64,000 nt of DNA from JACMLC01 sp963817025 (GCA_963817025.1 CAWFML010000005.1:248001-312000); one strand, 5' to 3'; counted from the stretch's first letter, positions 17,367-26,876 are shown. Notes: generated by a model from the sequence alone, not told the origin. A program made the numbers and translations.

Positions 17367-18449
17367 ATGAGCATGCGCGTGCTGATTGCCGCCGGAGGAA
17401 CGGGCGGGCACATTTATCCGGGCGTCGCGGTGGCGAAAGAGATTATGCGCCGCGACGCAAAGTCGGAGGTCAGGTTTGTCGGGACGGCGCGGGGCCTAGA
17501 GAAGAAGCTTGTGCCGGATGCGGGGTTTGAACTTTCGCTCATTGAAAGCGCGGGATTGAAAAATGTGGGGCTGGCGGGAAAGCTGCGGGGCATGTGGCTG
17601 CTGCCGAAAAGTTTTCTGGCGGCGCGGCGTTTGATAAAGGAATTTCGTCCAGATGTAGTGGTCGGCGCGGGCGGCTATGTTTCCGGGCCGGTGCTGTTGA
17701 TGGCCTCCCGGATGCGCGTTCCGACGCTCGTGATGGATTCAAACGCGCTGCCCGGTTTTACCAATCGCGTGCTCGCGCGTTTCGTTGATAGCGCAGCCGT
17801 GACGTTTGAAGAAGCCTTGCCATATTTTCGCGGCAAGGGAATTGTGACAGGCAATCCTGTGCGCCGCGAGTTCTTTGACATTCCTGCTAAGCCGCGCGAT
17901 GCTACGCGTTTTTCCGTGCTCGTCTTCGGCGGCTCGCAGGGCGCGCGTGGCATCAATCTGGCGATGGTCGCCGCGCTCAAACAGCTTGAGAATCATCGCA
18001 GCGGCCTGAGCATCACGCATCAGACGGGCGAGCTTGATTACGAGACAGTGCGCGCAGGATATGAGCAGGCAGGGTGGGTGGATGCGGATGTGCGCCGCTA
18101 TATCAGCGACATGATGAGCGAGTTTGCGCGTGCGGATTTAATCATCAGCCGCGCCGGAGCGACGACCTGCGCGGAACTGGCGGCGGCTGGCAAAGCGGCC
18201 CTGATGGTTCCGCTGCCGACAGCCGCAGACGATCATCAACGCAAGAATGCGGAAGCCCTCGAAAGGGCTGGCGCGGCGCGGATGATCTTGCAGAAAGATT
18301 TGACCGGAGAACTGCTGGCAGGGGAGATTGCCGCGCTTCTCAAAGAGCCTGAACGCGTGACGCGCATGGAAGAGGCCAGCCGCAAACTCGCACGCGGAGA
18401 TGCGGCGGTGGCGACTGTGGATTTGATTGAAAAGATAAAACGAACTTAG
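17367..18449 (+). CDS. murG: lipid II synthase MurG
   Basis: A 360-residue GT28 glycosyltransferase that adds GlcNAc to lipid I at the inner face of the membrane. The N-terminal GGTGGHIYPGVAVAKE, the GAGGYVSGPVL loop, the GGSQGARGIN motif at about residue 192 and the C-terminal SRAGATTCAELAAAGKAALMVPLP donor-site region are all present. Alternative starts ATG 17367 and ATG 17373 differ by two residues. No Shine-Dalgarno sequence is visible because a pyrimidine-rich hairpin arm precedes the start. Confidence 0.96.
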   Translation: MSMRVLIAAGGTGGHIYPGVAVAKEIMRRDAKSEVRFVGTARGLEKKLVPDAGFELSLIESAGLKNVGLAGKLRGMWLLPKSFLAARRLIKEFRPDVVVGAGGYVSGPVLLMASRMRVPTLVMDSNALPGFTNRVLARFVDSAAVTFEEALPYFRGKGIVTGNPVRREFFDIPAKPRDATRFSVLVFGGSQGARGINLAMVAALKQLENHRSGLSITHQTGELDYETVRAGYEQAGWVDADVRRYISDMMSEFARADLIISRAGATTCAELAAAGKAALMVPLPTAADDHQRKNAEALERAGAARMILQKDLTGELLAGEIAALLKEPERVTRMEEASRKLARGDAAVATVDLIEKIKRT

Positions 18450-18619
18450 TTCTTTGTACTTTGTGCTTTGTACTTTGCGCGCCACTCAATCTTGAATCAC
18501 AAAATTCAAGGTGTGTGAAACATGCAAAGCACAAAGAACTAAGTACAAAGCACAAAGCACAAAGCACAAAGCACAAAGCACAAAGCACAAAGAACTAAGA
18601 ACTAAGTACAAAGCACAAA
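18445..18619. repeat. long inverted repeat with tandem ACAAAGC array
   Basis: The left arm reads CTTAGTTCTTTGTACTTTGT and continues in kind, starting within the last murG codons. The right arm (18515-18619) contains about seven near-perfect tandem copies of the heptamer ACAAAGC (18543-18595). It ends five bases before murC. The array could vary in copy number between isolates. Confidence 0.9.
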
Positions 18620-18623
18620 AGAA

Positions 18624-20018
18624 ATGTTTCGCAGCATTCAACACATACACTTCGTCGGCATCGGCGGCATCGGCATGTCCGGGATTGCAGAGGTTCTATC
18701 CAATCTCGGCTTCCGCGTCTCCGGCTCGGATGCGAAGAAGTCCAGTGTGACCGAGCGTTTGGAAAAGCTCGGAGTGGAAGTGACCGAGGGGCATCAAGCA
18801 GAGAACGTAGGCGACGCGCATGTGGTCGTACGCTCGACCGCCGTGCGTGACGACAATCCGGAAATCATAGAAGCGCGGCAGCGTTCGATTCCCGTCATTC
18901 CGCGCGCGGAGATGCTGGCGGAATTGATGCGGCTCAAACCGCACACGGTCGCCGTCGCAGGCTCGCATGGCAAGACGACGACTACTTCTATGATCGCAAC
19001 CATTCTGGGCCACGCGGGGCTTGACCCGACAGTCGTGGTCGGCGGCGTGGTCGGAGTCTTCGGCTCGAATGCACGGCTCGGCAAAAGCGATTTGATGGTG
19101 GCCGAAGCCGACGAAAGTGACCGCTCGTTTCTGATGCTGACGCCGACGATTGCGGTCGTGACTAACATCGACCGCGAGCACATGGATTATTACGAGGACA
19201 TGGACGACGTGCGCTCCTGCTTTACCAGTTTCGTTAACAAAGTTCCGTTTTACGGCGCGGCGATTTTGTGTCTCGATGATCCGCAGGTGCAGGCAGTGAT
19301 TCCGCACGTCAAGCGCAGGCGCGTGACGTACGGTTTGAGCGCGCAGGCAGACGTTTCCGCGCACGGCATTCGTTTCGACGAGGTGTTCGGCTCAAGCTTT
19401 ACAGTGTGGCAGGGCAGCGAGGCTCTGGGCGAAGTCACCTTGCGCGTGCCCGGTCTGCATAATGTTTACAACGCGCTCGCGGCCATCGCCGTCAGCTTTG
19501 AACTGGATGTGCCTTTCGCGCGGATTGCAGAAGCCCTGAAAGTGTTTACCAACGCAGACCGCCGCTTTCAATTTAAGGGCGAAGAGAGCGGCGTGCTCGT
19601 CGTGGATGATTACGGGCATCACCCGACGGAGATCAAGGCGACGCTCGCCGCAGCCAAAATCGGCTCCGCCGGTCGCCGGATAGTTGTCCTGTTTCAGCCG
19701 CATCGCTATTCGCGCACGAAAGATCAGATGGAGGGCTTCGCGCAGTCTTTCAATAACGCGGATGCGCTGCTCGTCGCAGATATTTACGCTGCCAGCGAAG
19801 ACCCGATTGAAGGCGTGACAAGCGAAGCTCTGACCGAAGCCATCAAGCGTTACGGTCATAAAAATGCTCATCACATCGGCTCTCTCGATAAAGCGGCGGA
19901 AGCTTTGCGCGAGCAGGTGCGTGAGGGAGATTTAGTGATTACGCTTGGCGCGGGGCCTGTGTATCGCGCGGGCGAGCAGATCTTGGAACTGTTGCGCGCC
20001 GGAAGCGCGGCGGGCTGA
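18624..20018 (+). CDS. murC: UDP-MurNAc:L-alanine ligase MurC
   Basis: A 464-residue Mur ligase, first of the peptide-adding series. The opening HFVGIGGIGMSGIAEVLSNLGF, the ATP loop GSHGKTTTTSM (about residues 113-123), the central ADESDRSFLMLTP motif and the C-terminal DDYGHHPTEIKATL motif are all family hallmarks. Tail GSAAG. It lies between a tandem-repeat hairpin and a small zinc-ribbon gene. Confidence 0.97.
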   Translation: MFRSIQHIHFVGIGGIGMSGIAEVLSNLGFRVSGSDAKKSSVTERLEKLGVEVTEGHQAENVGDAHVVVRSTAVRDDNPEIIEARQRSIPVIPRAEMLAELMRLKPHTVAVAGSHGKTTTTSMIATILGHAGLDPTVVVGGVVGVFGSNARLGKSDLMVAEADESDRSFLMLTPTIAVVTNIDREHMDYYEDMDDVRSCFTSFVNKVPFYGAAILCLDDPQVQAVIPHVKRRRVTYGLSAQADVSAHGIRFDEVFGSSFTVWQGSEALGEVTLRVPGLHNVYNALAAIAVSFELDVPFARIAEALKVFTNADRRFQFKGEESGVLVVDDYGHHPTEIKATLAAAKIGSAGRRIVVLFQPHRYSRTKDQMEGFAQSFNNADALLVADIYAASEDPIEGVTSEALTEAIKRYGHKNAHHIGSLDKAAEALREQVREGDLVITLGAGPVYRAGEQILELLRAGSAAG

Positions 20019-20032
20019 AAAGGGGTTGTCAG

Positions 20033-20278
20033 ATGGCAGATAAAAAATGTTCGGAATGCAGTGGCGAGATGGAGGAAGGCTTCATTCTCGATAACACATA
20101 CGGCGCGAGGCTCGTTATCCGTTGGCTCAAGGGCCAGCCGGAACCTTCCTTCTGGCAGGGCACTGTGACGAAGGGCAAGGAGTGCCGGACGGTGACGACA
20201 TGGCGCTGCGTGCAATGCGGATTTTTGAAGTCGTATGCCGTCACAGAGGTTGAGCCTCCGAGTATCTGGAGTTCTTGA
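20033..20278 (+). CDS. small zinc-ribbon protein, DUF6487-like
   Basis: An 81-residue protein with two CxxC knuckles (CSEC near residues 6-9 and CVQC near residues 61-64) and the sequence GEMEEGFILDN, which fits the DUF6487 zinc-ribbon family. The function is unknown. It is wedged between murC and murB and its stop overlaps the murB TTG start, so it is translated as part of the cluster. I know of no division role for this family; the position may be incidental. Confidence 0.8.
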   Translation: MADKKCSECSGEMEEGFILDNTYGARLVIRWLKGQPEPSFWQGTVTKGKECRTVTTWRCVQCGFLKSYAVTEVEPPSIWSS

Positions 20279-21279
20279 GCAAGCTTGATATGGCAGTAGA
20301 AGTAGAGAACAAAGTTGACTTCGCGCGGCGCGATGCTTTGATCGAAGAGATCGCTTCGCGGCTCGGAGTGCGCGCCGAACGCGGCAAGCGTTTCGCGGAG
20401 TTGACCAGCCTGCGCGTGGGCGGCGCGATTGATTGGGTGATTCAGCCATGGACGGAAGAACAGGCTGCGGCGGTCGTACATGAATTTGAGAGGGCTGGCA
20501 TCGCTTGGCGCGCTCTTGGCTCAGGCAGCAACGTGCTGGCCGATGACGCAGAGCATCATTATGTGGTCGTGAGCACGAAGGATTTGAAAAGCGAAGTGCG
20601 TTTCGACGGCGAGCGTGTCAGCGTCAGCGCGGGCTATTCGCTGCCGCGCCTGTGCATAGATGTCTGGCGACAGGGCTTGTCCGGCATTGAAGGTTTGGGC
20701 GGCATTCCCGGCACTGTCGGCGGAGCGTTGTGGATGAATGCGGGCGCATACGAGCATGAGATAGGGACTGTGACGGAGACTGTGCGCGTGGCTCGCGGCG
20801 GGCAGGTGGTGGATGTTCCGGGCGCAGAGGTCGAGTGGAATTATCGTCACACCTCTTTTCGTGAAGGCGAACTGCTGCTCGGCGCAACTTTGCTGCTCAG
20901 TTCAGACGACCCGGCAAAGATTAAAGAGCGCATGGACGAAGCGAAAGCGCGGCGTCTGGCAACGCAGCCGCACGGCTCGCGCAGTGCCGGATGCTTTTTT
21001 AAAAATCCGCCGGGAAGCCAGATCGGCACGGGCAAGATGATTGACGATATGGGCATGAAAGGCACACGGCGCGGCGGCGCGGTCGTCTCGCCCATCCACG
21101 CCAACTTTATCGTCACAGAGGGCGAGAACGCACGCGCCGAAGATGCGCTTGCCCTTGCGGAAGAGATTAGAGCGCGTGTTCGCAGAGAGCGCGGCATCGA
21201 GTTGGAATATGAAGTTGAACTCTGGCGCGCGGAGCCTCCGCAGGAAAAAGAGGCGGAAGAAGGGAGCGGAAAAAGTTGA
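20275..21279 (+). CDS. murB: UDP-N-acetylenolpyruvoylglucosamine reductase MurB
   Basis: A 334-residue FAD enzyme that reduces the enolpyruvyl group to give UDP-MurNAc. FAD-binding segments GSGSNVLADD and GLGGIPGTVGGALWMNAGAYEHEIG are clear. The catalytic Ser region reads RSAGCFFKNPPG, the type I/III arrangement. The start is uncertain: TTG 20275 overlaps the preceding stop; ATG 20290 would remove five residues. The conventional next gene, ddl, is missing; ftsQ follows with a TTGA overlap. Confidence 0.95.
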   Translation: MSKLDMAVEVENKVDFARRDALIEEIASRLGVRAERGKRFAELTSLRVGGAIDWVIQPWTEEQAAAVVHEFERAGIAWRALGSGSNVLADDAEHHYVVVSTKDLKSEVRFDGERVSVSAGYSLPRLCIDVWRQGLSGIEGLGGIPGTVGGALWMNAGAYEHEIGTVTETVRVARGGQVVDVPGAEVEWNYRHTSFREGELLLGATLLLSSDDPAKIKERMDEAKARRLATQPHGSRSAGCFFKNPPGSQIGTGKMIDDMGMKGTRRGGAVVSPIHANFIVTEGENARAEDALALAEEIRARVRRERGIELEYEVELWRAEPPQEKEAEEGSGKS

Positions 21280-22397
21280 GAGAGCAAGTCATCACACCAA
21301 GAGCTAACGCGCGTGCTAATGCCGCTTCTTCGCGCGGGCGTTCGAGCGGCATCACGCAAAAGCCCGCGCGGCGCAGCCAGAGCACGCGCGCAGCAGGCGG
21401 CGGCACGCTGCGAACCGTGCTTGCTTACATGCCGCTTGTCGGCAAAGTTTTGCTGGCAATCATCACCGGCGTGCTCATCTTCGCTGGCTATCGTGCGGCT
21501 GCTTCCGCCTCTTTCTTTGAGGCGCGCAGCGTGGACATCAACGGCGCGGCGCATGTTTCCGCCGACGAGATTAAAGCCATCGTGCGTCGCTCTGCGTCTC
21601 AGACCGGCGTCTGGCGCGCAGACCTTGAGGCCATCAGCACGGAAGTCGAAAAGTTGCCGTGGGTTCGCAGGGCTATCGTCTCGCGCGTGTTGCCTGACGG
21701 CTTGCGCGTGCGCGTGATAGAGCGTGTGCCGCGCGCAGTCGTCCGCACCAACGCCGGAAGATTCGTGTGGGTAGATGAGGAGGCCGTCAGCGTCAGCCAG
21801 ATGTTGCCGGCGGATCCTATGCCGCCTTTCTTCATACGCGGTTGGGACGAATCTGAAACGAAGGACGCACGCGCGGAGAATCGTGAGCGGATACAGAAGT
21901 ATTTGGAGATGTCGCGCGAGTGGGGCACGCTCGGATTGAGCGAGCGCGTGAGCGAAATCAATCTCGGCGACGCGCATGACATACGCGCCCTGCTGGCTGG
22001 CGATGACGCGCACATCGAAGTCCGCCTCGGCGAGAAAAATTTCGGCAGCCGCCTGCAAAAAGCTTTGCGAGTGCTGGATGAGCAACGCGCGGGCGCGCTC
22101 GGCCCGTTCATCACTTATCTCGTCGCCAATCAGGATGGAAAAATCACCGTCGGCCACAGCGCAAACGCCCCTGCTCTGACGAAGGATACAGGCGTTGACG
22201 AGAGCGCGGACGAAAACAGTGTCGCAGTCGTCAAGACAGAGGGACGCGCCGCGCCGCCTGTCAAACGCGGTCGAGAGACGGAGCGTGACAGCGCACGCCA
22301 GAAACAGATCGAAGCTCAGAAAAAGAAGGAGCGGGACAAGAAAGAAAAAGCTGCCAGCGAGGCGAAGAACGGGACACGGCCACGTCGTGTCGGGTAA
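21276..22397 (+). CDS. ftsQ: cell division protein FtsQ
   Basis: A 373-residue bitopic protein: a basic cytoplasmic tail (about residues 1-48), one transmembrane segment (about 58-76), a POTRA domain (FFEARSVDINGAAHVSADEI) and the FtsQ beta domain (PWVRRAIVSRVLPDGLRVRVIER). The C-terminus is unusually long and highly charged (about residues 320-373, Lys/Glu-rich), beyond the normal family end. It scaffolds FtsB/FtsL in the divisome. The TTG start overlaps the murB stop and has RBS GAAGGGAG. Confidence 0.92.
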   Translation: MREQVITPRANARANAASSRGRSSGITQKPARRSQSTRAAGGGTLRTVLAYMPLVGKVLLAIITGVLIFAGYRAAASASFFEARSVDINGAAHVSADEIKAIVRRSASQTGVWRADLEAISTEVEKLPWVRRAIVSRVLPDGLRVRVIERVPRAVVRTNAGRFVWVDEEAVSVSQMLPADPMPPFFIRGWDESETKDARAENRERIQKYLEMSREWGTLGLSERVSEINLGDAHDIRALLAGDDAHIEVRLGEKNFGSRLQKALRVLDEQRAGALGPFITYLVANQDGKITVGHSANAPALTKDTGVDESADENSVAVVKTEGRAAPPVKRGRETERDSARQKQIEAQKKKERDKKEKAASEAKNGTRPRRVG

Positions 22398-22437
22398 AGC
22401 AAGGTTTGTATGACTGCTGTTAAGGAGCAAACTGTGA

Positions 22438-23700
22438 ATGGCTAAGCGTGGGACGCATACGGTCGGCCTGGACATCGGAACCAGCAAGGTGACGTGCATC
22501 GTCGGCGAGCTGGGCGATGCAGGCTTGCTCGAAGTCGTCGGCATCGGCGAGGCGGACGCGCGCGGCCTGCGCAAGGGCGTCGTCGTCAATCCTGACGCAG
22601 CCGTCGAAGCCATCAAACGCGCAGTCGAAGATGCAGAGCGTATGAGCGGCCTCGAAGCGGAAGAAGTGACCATCAATCTTGCAGGCTCGCACATCATGGG
22701 ATTTAACGGGCAGGCGATTGTCGCTGTTTCGGGACGCGACCGCGAGATTACGCCGGACGACGTGCGACGCGCGATTGATTCGGCCTGCGCCATTCAGCTT
22801 CCGGCAGGCCGCGAAATCGTTGACCGCCTCCCGCAGGAATTTATCGTAGACGATCAGGACGGCATCAACGATCCCGTCGGGATGATCGGAGCGCGGCTCG
22901 CCGTCAAAGTTCATATCGTCACCAGTCCCGTGACGGCGCGGCAGAATGCCATCAATGCCGTTAATCGCGCGGGGCTGGTGGTGGCAGACATGGTGCTCGA
23001 ACAGTTGGCCGCCGCCGAAGCTACTTTGACGGATGACGATAAAGAATTCGGCGCGGCCCTCGTGGACATCGGCGCAGAGACGACCGGACTTGTTATCTTC
23101 CAGCGCGGGGCTGTGCAGCATACAGCCGTCTTCGCGCTCGGCGGCTCGCATTTTACCAACGACATCGCGTTCGGCCTGCGCACGCCGATTCCCGAAGCCG
23201 AGAAGATTAAGCGCACAGTCGGCTGCGCTTCGAGCACGAGCTTGAACGAAATGGAGCGCGGCGAGTTGATAGAAGTTCCTTCGGTCGGAGGACGCGCGCC
23301 GCGCCAGCTCTCGCGCCAGATTTTGTGCGACATCCTACAGCCGCGCGCAGAGGAAGTCTTGATGCATGTCGCGGATGAAATCAAGGATTCGGGGTGGGAG
23401 CGGCAATTATCGAGCGGCATCGTCCTCACGGGCGGGGGCGCATTGCTTGACGGCATGGCCGAGATCGCCGAGCAGGTTTTTGATGCTCCGGTGCGGCTCG
23501 GTTATCCCGAAAGAGACCGTTTCGGAGGTCTCATAGAAGATATTCAAAGTCCCGCGTGGGCCGCCGCCGCAGGGCTTTCTCTGGTCGCGCAACGCACGCA
23601 GAGCGCGGAAATGCGCTCTCTTGGAAGTAAAAGAGCGGGCGCAGGCCGCTTAACGCATTTTGTTTCAAAATTTCGTCATCGTTTTAGTGGCATTTTCTGA
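22438..23700 (+). CDS. ftsA: cell division protein FtsA
   Basis: A 420-residue actin-like ATPase that tethers FtsZ to the membrane. GLDIGTSKVTCIVGE at the N-terminus is the phosphate-1 motif. The SHS2 insertion (VTINLAGSHIMGFNGQ) and the phosphate-2 motif (ALVDIGAETTGLVIF) follow. The C-terminal THFVSKFRHRFSGIF is the expected amphipathic membrane-targeting helix. RBS AAGGAG precedes the ATG. Confidence 0.97.
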   Translation: MAKRGTHTVGLDIGTSKVTCIVGELGDAGLLEVVGIGEADARGLRKGVVVNPDAAVEAIKRAVEDAERMSGLEAEEVTINLAGSHIMGFNGQAIVAVSGRDREITPDDVRRAIDSACAIQLPAGREIVDRLPQEFIVDDQDGINDPVGMIGARLAVKVHIVTSPVTARQNAINAVNRAGLVVADMVLEQLAAAEATLTDDDKEFGAALVDIGAETTGLVIFQRGAVQHTAVFALGGSHFTNDIAFGLRTPIPEAEKIKRTVGCASSTSLNEMERGELIEVPSVGGRAPRQLSRQILCDILQPRAEEVLMHVADEIKDSGWERQLSSGIVLTGGGALLDGMAEIAEQVFDAPVRLGYPERDRFGGLIEDIQSPAWAAAAGLSLVAQRTQSAEMRSLGSKRAGAGRLTHFVSKFRHRFSGIF

Positions 23701-23838
23701 CAAGTTGTTGTATGCTGCCGCGCCAGTCGGCACAAGATGTAGTCCGCAAGATATGGGTGCCTCCGGCGCATACAGCCCAACATAACCGCACATTAAGCTT
23801 TGGAGTTCCGAGAAGCTGTGAGAGAGAGGACAGACATT

Positions 23839-24993
23839 ATGACACCGGACGGCCGTCAACCGGGCAGCGGCATCAATATTTTTATTGACGATGAACCGCC
23901 CATCACAGGCGCACGCATTAAAGTTATAGGCGTCGGTGGCGGCGGCGGCAACGCCGTCAATCGCATGATCGAGGCCGGCATTGAGGGCATCGAATTCTTA
24001 GTCGCCAACACAGACCTACAGGCGCTTAAACGCTCGCGCGCGCCGATTAAGATTCAGCTCGGCGGCAAACTGACCAAAGGTCTCGGCGCGGGAGCTAATC
24101 CGGAAATCGGACGTGACGCTGCCCTCGAAGATACCGAGAAGATTATCGAAGTCTTGGAAGGCGCGGATATGGTCTTTGTCACGACCGGACTCGGCGGCGG
24201 GACAGGCACGGGCGCGGCTCCGATTATTGCGAGTCTCGCAACGGAACTCAACGCTCTGACCGTCGCAGTCGTAACCAAGCCTTTTCACTTTGAAGGTCGC
24301 CGCCGGATGCAGCAGTCCGAACAGGGATTGCGTGAGCTGCGCGAATGCGTTGACACGGTGATTACGATTCCGAACGAGAGACTTTTGCATACGGTTGAGC
24401 GCAACGTCTCGCTGGCAGATTCGTTCAAGGTCGCAGACGACGTGTTGAGGCAGGCCGTGCAGGGCATCTCGGATTTGATTACTGTTCCGGGCCTCATCAA
24501 TCTGGACTTTGCGGATGTGAAGGCGATTATGGCTGGCATGGGGTTGGCCTTGATGGGCGCGGGCCGCGCGAGCGGCGAGAATCGGGCCGTCGAGGCGACG
24601 CAGCAAGCCATCTCTTCGCCGCTGCTTGAGGAAGCGACGATTGAAGGCGCGAAGGGCGTGCTTATCAATATTACCGGCGGGCCTGACCTGACGCTGTATG
24701 AAGTCAACGAAGCTTCTTCGATTATTCGTGAGGCTGCACACGAGGATGCCAATATCATTTTCGGCGCGGTGATTGACGAGACGATGCGCGATGAGATGAA
24801 GATCACTGTGATTGCTACTGGCTTTGATAAAGAATCCGCTGATTCGGGTTCTGCGACTTCGAATGCTGCGCTGCCGCCGACTCCTGCGCGATATACACAG
24901 CGACCCAGCGACGACATGGCGCGCCCCAACATCAACCAGTCGAGACCGGACGATTTGGATGTCCCGACCTTCATTCGCAAGAAAGCAGACTGA
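23839..24993 (+). CDS. ftsZ: cell division GTPase FtsZ
   Basis: A 384-residue tubulin homologue that forms the division ring. The GTP-binding IKVIGVGGGGGNAVNRMIEA, the tubulin signature GGGTGTGAAP (about residues 118-127) and the T7 loop region NLDFADVKAIM are intact. After a variable linker it ends DDLDVPTFIRKKAD, the conserved C-terminal peptide that binds FtsA. ATG 23839 was chosen because GAGAGGA lies at proper spacing upstream. A TTG 39 bases earlier would add 13 atypical residues. Confidence 0.98.
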   Translation: MTPDGRQPGSGINIFIDDEPPITGARIKVIGVGGGGGNAVNRMIEAGIEGIEFLVANTDLQALKRSRAPIKIQLGGKLTKGLGAGANPEIGRDAALEDTEKIIEVLEGADMVFVTTGLGGGTGTGAAPIIASLATELNALTVAVVTKPFHFEGRRRMQQSEQGLRELRECVDTVITIPNERLLHTVERNVSLADSFKVADDVLRQAVQGISDLITVPGLINLDFADVKAIMAGMGLALMGAGRASGENRAVEATQQAISSPLLEEATIEGAKGVLINITGGPDLTLYEVNEASSIIREAAHEDANIIFGAVIDETMRDEMKITVIATGFDKESADSGSATSNAALPPTPARYTQRPSDDMARPNINQSRPDDLDVPTFIRKKAD

Positions 24994-25090
24994 AGTAAAG
25001 TTAAAGTAAAAAGGTAAAAGGCAAAAGTGAGAGCAAAAAGCGGCGTTTGCTTTTTCTTCGCTTTTGCCTTTTACCTTTTCCTTTTTACTT
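24994..25090. repeat. long inverted repeat, AAAAGGTAAAAGGC family
   Basis: AAAGTAAAAAGGTAAAAGGC on the left, CTTTTGCCTTTTACCTTTTC on the right. It begins at the ftsZ stop codon and marks the end of the dcw cluster. Confidence 0.88.
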
Positions 25091-25296
25091 CTTTGGTGTA
25101 GTATGTCGCGCATTCCTTAACAGGATTTTTCCAAATTCGGGTCAATACCGCTTCTCTCCTTTGAATAGGCCGCAGCCTTTGCGAGAGTAGTAAACAAATT
25201 TCGCGTGATGCGTGCGTCAACGCCGCAGAGAACGCGCGAGCGCGCTATCCGCGCGTCATATTCCCCGCTTCAATTAGTGGAGGTAAGAAGGTCACA
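25091..25296. other. leader region upstream of hfq
   Basis: About 200 bases between the ftsZ hairpin and the hfq start. A TAGTAT hexamer at 25097-25102 could be a -10 element, but no good -35 hexamer is paired with it. The final 30 bases hold a strong ribosome binding site (GGAGGTAAGAAGG). Nothing else is recognisable. Confidence 0.4.
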
Positions 25297-25722
25297 GTGA
25301 ATCGTAAATTAATCAGAACCACATTAGCTGAAATCAAGAATAAGGGACGCGAAGATTCACGTCCAAAAGAGAGGGCCAATGGCAGCCCCGCACGCTCTAG
25401 TAGCGGAGGCGGAGGCGGAGGCGAGAGGTCTGAATCCAGAAGCAGCTCGGCCAGTAGAGAGTCGTCTGCGTCTGCCGTGCAGGTGCGCAAGCGCACGCCG
25501 CCCCCGACCGAGACGAGCGCGGAAATCTTCTATTACAAAAAGCAGATTGACGCGCATACGACCATGATCATCGTCTTGCAGGACGGCGAAGAGATAGAGG
25601 GCACAATCGAGTGGTATGATCGCGGCGCGATCAAGGTCAATCGCAAGTCTGCTCCGAACCTTCTCTTGCTTAAGCACAATATCAAGTACATGTACAAAGC
25701 TGATGAGCGCGAAGGGGAATAA
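25297..25722 (+). CDS. hfq: Hfq-like RNA chaperone with N-terminal extension
   Basis: A 141-residue protein with an Sm-fold domain at about residues 70-136. The Sm1 region reads FYYKKQIDAHTTMIIVLQDG and the Sm2 region ends LLLLKHNIKYMYK, close to the acidobacterial Hfq type. Hfq rings bind U-rich and A-rich RNA and pair small RNAs with mRNAs. Before it is a basic Ser/Gly/Arg-rich tail (residues 1-65) that is probably disordered and RNA-binding. GTG start with a strong RBS. Confidence 0.88.
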   Translation: MNRKLIRTTLAEIKNKGREDSRPKERANGSPARSSSGGGGGGERSESRSSSASRESSASAVQVRKRTPPPTETSAEIFYYKKQIDAHTTMIIVLQDGEEIEGTIEWYDRGAIKVNRKSAPNLLLLKHNIKYMYKADEREGE

Positions 25723-25808
25723 CCTCTGGCCTCTGCCGGGCGCACGGCGGCTCTTCTCCGGCTTATCCGCCAGTAGAAGCGTCTCCCGTCTCGCGCCATG
25801 TTGAAATC

Positions 25809-26876
25809 ATGACTGGGTCGCAGCATAACTCGTCCCCTACGGCTTCGCGTCAGAGGCGTCGCTTGCCGCGCATTGCCATCACGATGGGCGATCCGGCAGG
25901 CATCGGCCCCGAAGTCGTCCTCAAAGCCGTCGCCGAAGAAGAAGTCCTCCGCGTCTGCGCGCCCGTCATCATCGGCGACGCGCAGCTTCTGGCCCACACA
26001 GCCCGTACGCTTGACCTCCAGTGTGGCTACGACATCGTGCGTAAGGGCGAACCGCTGCCGGAAAATTTCACAGACCCTATCATCTATCACCTCGACAACG
26101 TCTCCGGGCGCATAGAGCCGGGCATCGAATCCGGCGCGGCTGGCAAAGCCGCAGCCGGCTATATCGAATCCGCCGTCGAGCTTTGCGCCAGCGGCAGCGT
26201 GGACGCGATTGCGACCGCGCCGATTAACAAGCGCGCTCTCTTTCTGGGAGGTTATAGCTTTCCGGGGCACACGGAATTCCTCGCACACCTGACGGGCACG
26301 GAAGAGTATGCGATGGCCTTTGTCGCGGCCAACCTGCGGATAGTGCTGTTGTCCACGCATGTCCCGCTCTCCGAGGCCATCCGGCTCGTCGAGCGCGACC
26401 GCCTCATACATATTATTAACCTGACGCACCGGGAACTGAAGCGTTGGGGCATCGAAAGGCCGCGCATCGCCGTGGCCGCGCTCAACCCGCACGGCGCGGA
26501 GGGCGGTTTGTTCGGCGTCGAAGAGGCTTCGGAGATTATGCCCGCCGTCGAGGCGTGTCGCGGCAAAGACGATATGAACGTGCAGGGGCCTTTTTCAGCC
26601 GACACGATTTTCCTGCGTGCTTCGCGCGGCGAGTTTGATGCGGTGGTTTCGTGTTACCATGATCAGGCGATGATTCCCGTCAAGTGCCTATCATTTGGCG
26701 AAGCCGTCAATGTCACGCTTGGGTTGCCGTTCATACGCACTTCCGTTGACCACGGAACGGCCTTCGACATTGCCGGCAAGGGACTCGCGGAACATTCGAG
26801 CATGGTGGCGGCGATTACTCTGGCAGCGCAACTCTCTCTGCGTCCGGATGAATCGGGCAGGGCCGTGGAAGTTTAA
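25809..26876 (+). CDS. pdxA: 4-hydroxythreonine-4-phosphate dehydrogenase PdxA
   Basis: A 355-residue enzyme of pyridoxal phosphate synthesis, oxidising 4-phosphohydroxy-L-threonine. The family opening ITMGDPAGIGPEVVLKA, the metal-binding segments GHTEFLAHLTGTEEYAMAF and ALNPHGAEGGLFG, and the late CYHDQAMIPVK motif are complete. The length is slightly above the usual 330 because of a basic N-terminal stretch. Confidence 0.97.
   Translation: MTGSQHNSSPTASRQRRRLPRIAITMGDPAGIGPEVVLKAVAEEEVLRVCAPVIIGDAQLLAHTARTLDLQCGYDIVRKGEPLPENFTDPIIYHLDNVSGRIEPGIESGAAGKAAAGYIESAVELCASGSVDAIATAPINKRALFLGGYSFPGHTEFLAHLTGTEEYAMAFVAANLRIVLLSTHVPLSEAIRLVERDRLIHIINLTHRELKRWGIERPRIAVAALNPHGAEGGLFGVEEASEIMPAVEACRGKDDMNVQGPFSADTIFLRASRGEFDAVVSCYHDQAMIPVKCLSFGEAVNVTLGLPFIRTSVDHGTAFDIAGKGLAEHSSMVAAITLAAQLSLRPDESGRAVEV

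Noticed and set aside
18515..18619. Possible CRISPR-like array of short repeats
   Set aside because: The units are 7 bp with no spacers; it is a simple tandem repeat in a hairpin arm.
20847..22793. A 648-residue open frame on the minus strand
   Set aside because: It is antisense to murB, ftsQ and ftsA, which have clear homology and coupled starts; its translation is Arg/Ser-rich shadow sequence.
24016..25113. A 365-residue minus-strand frame over ftsZ
   Set aside because: Shadow of ftsZ; its first codons fall in an inverted repeat.
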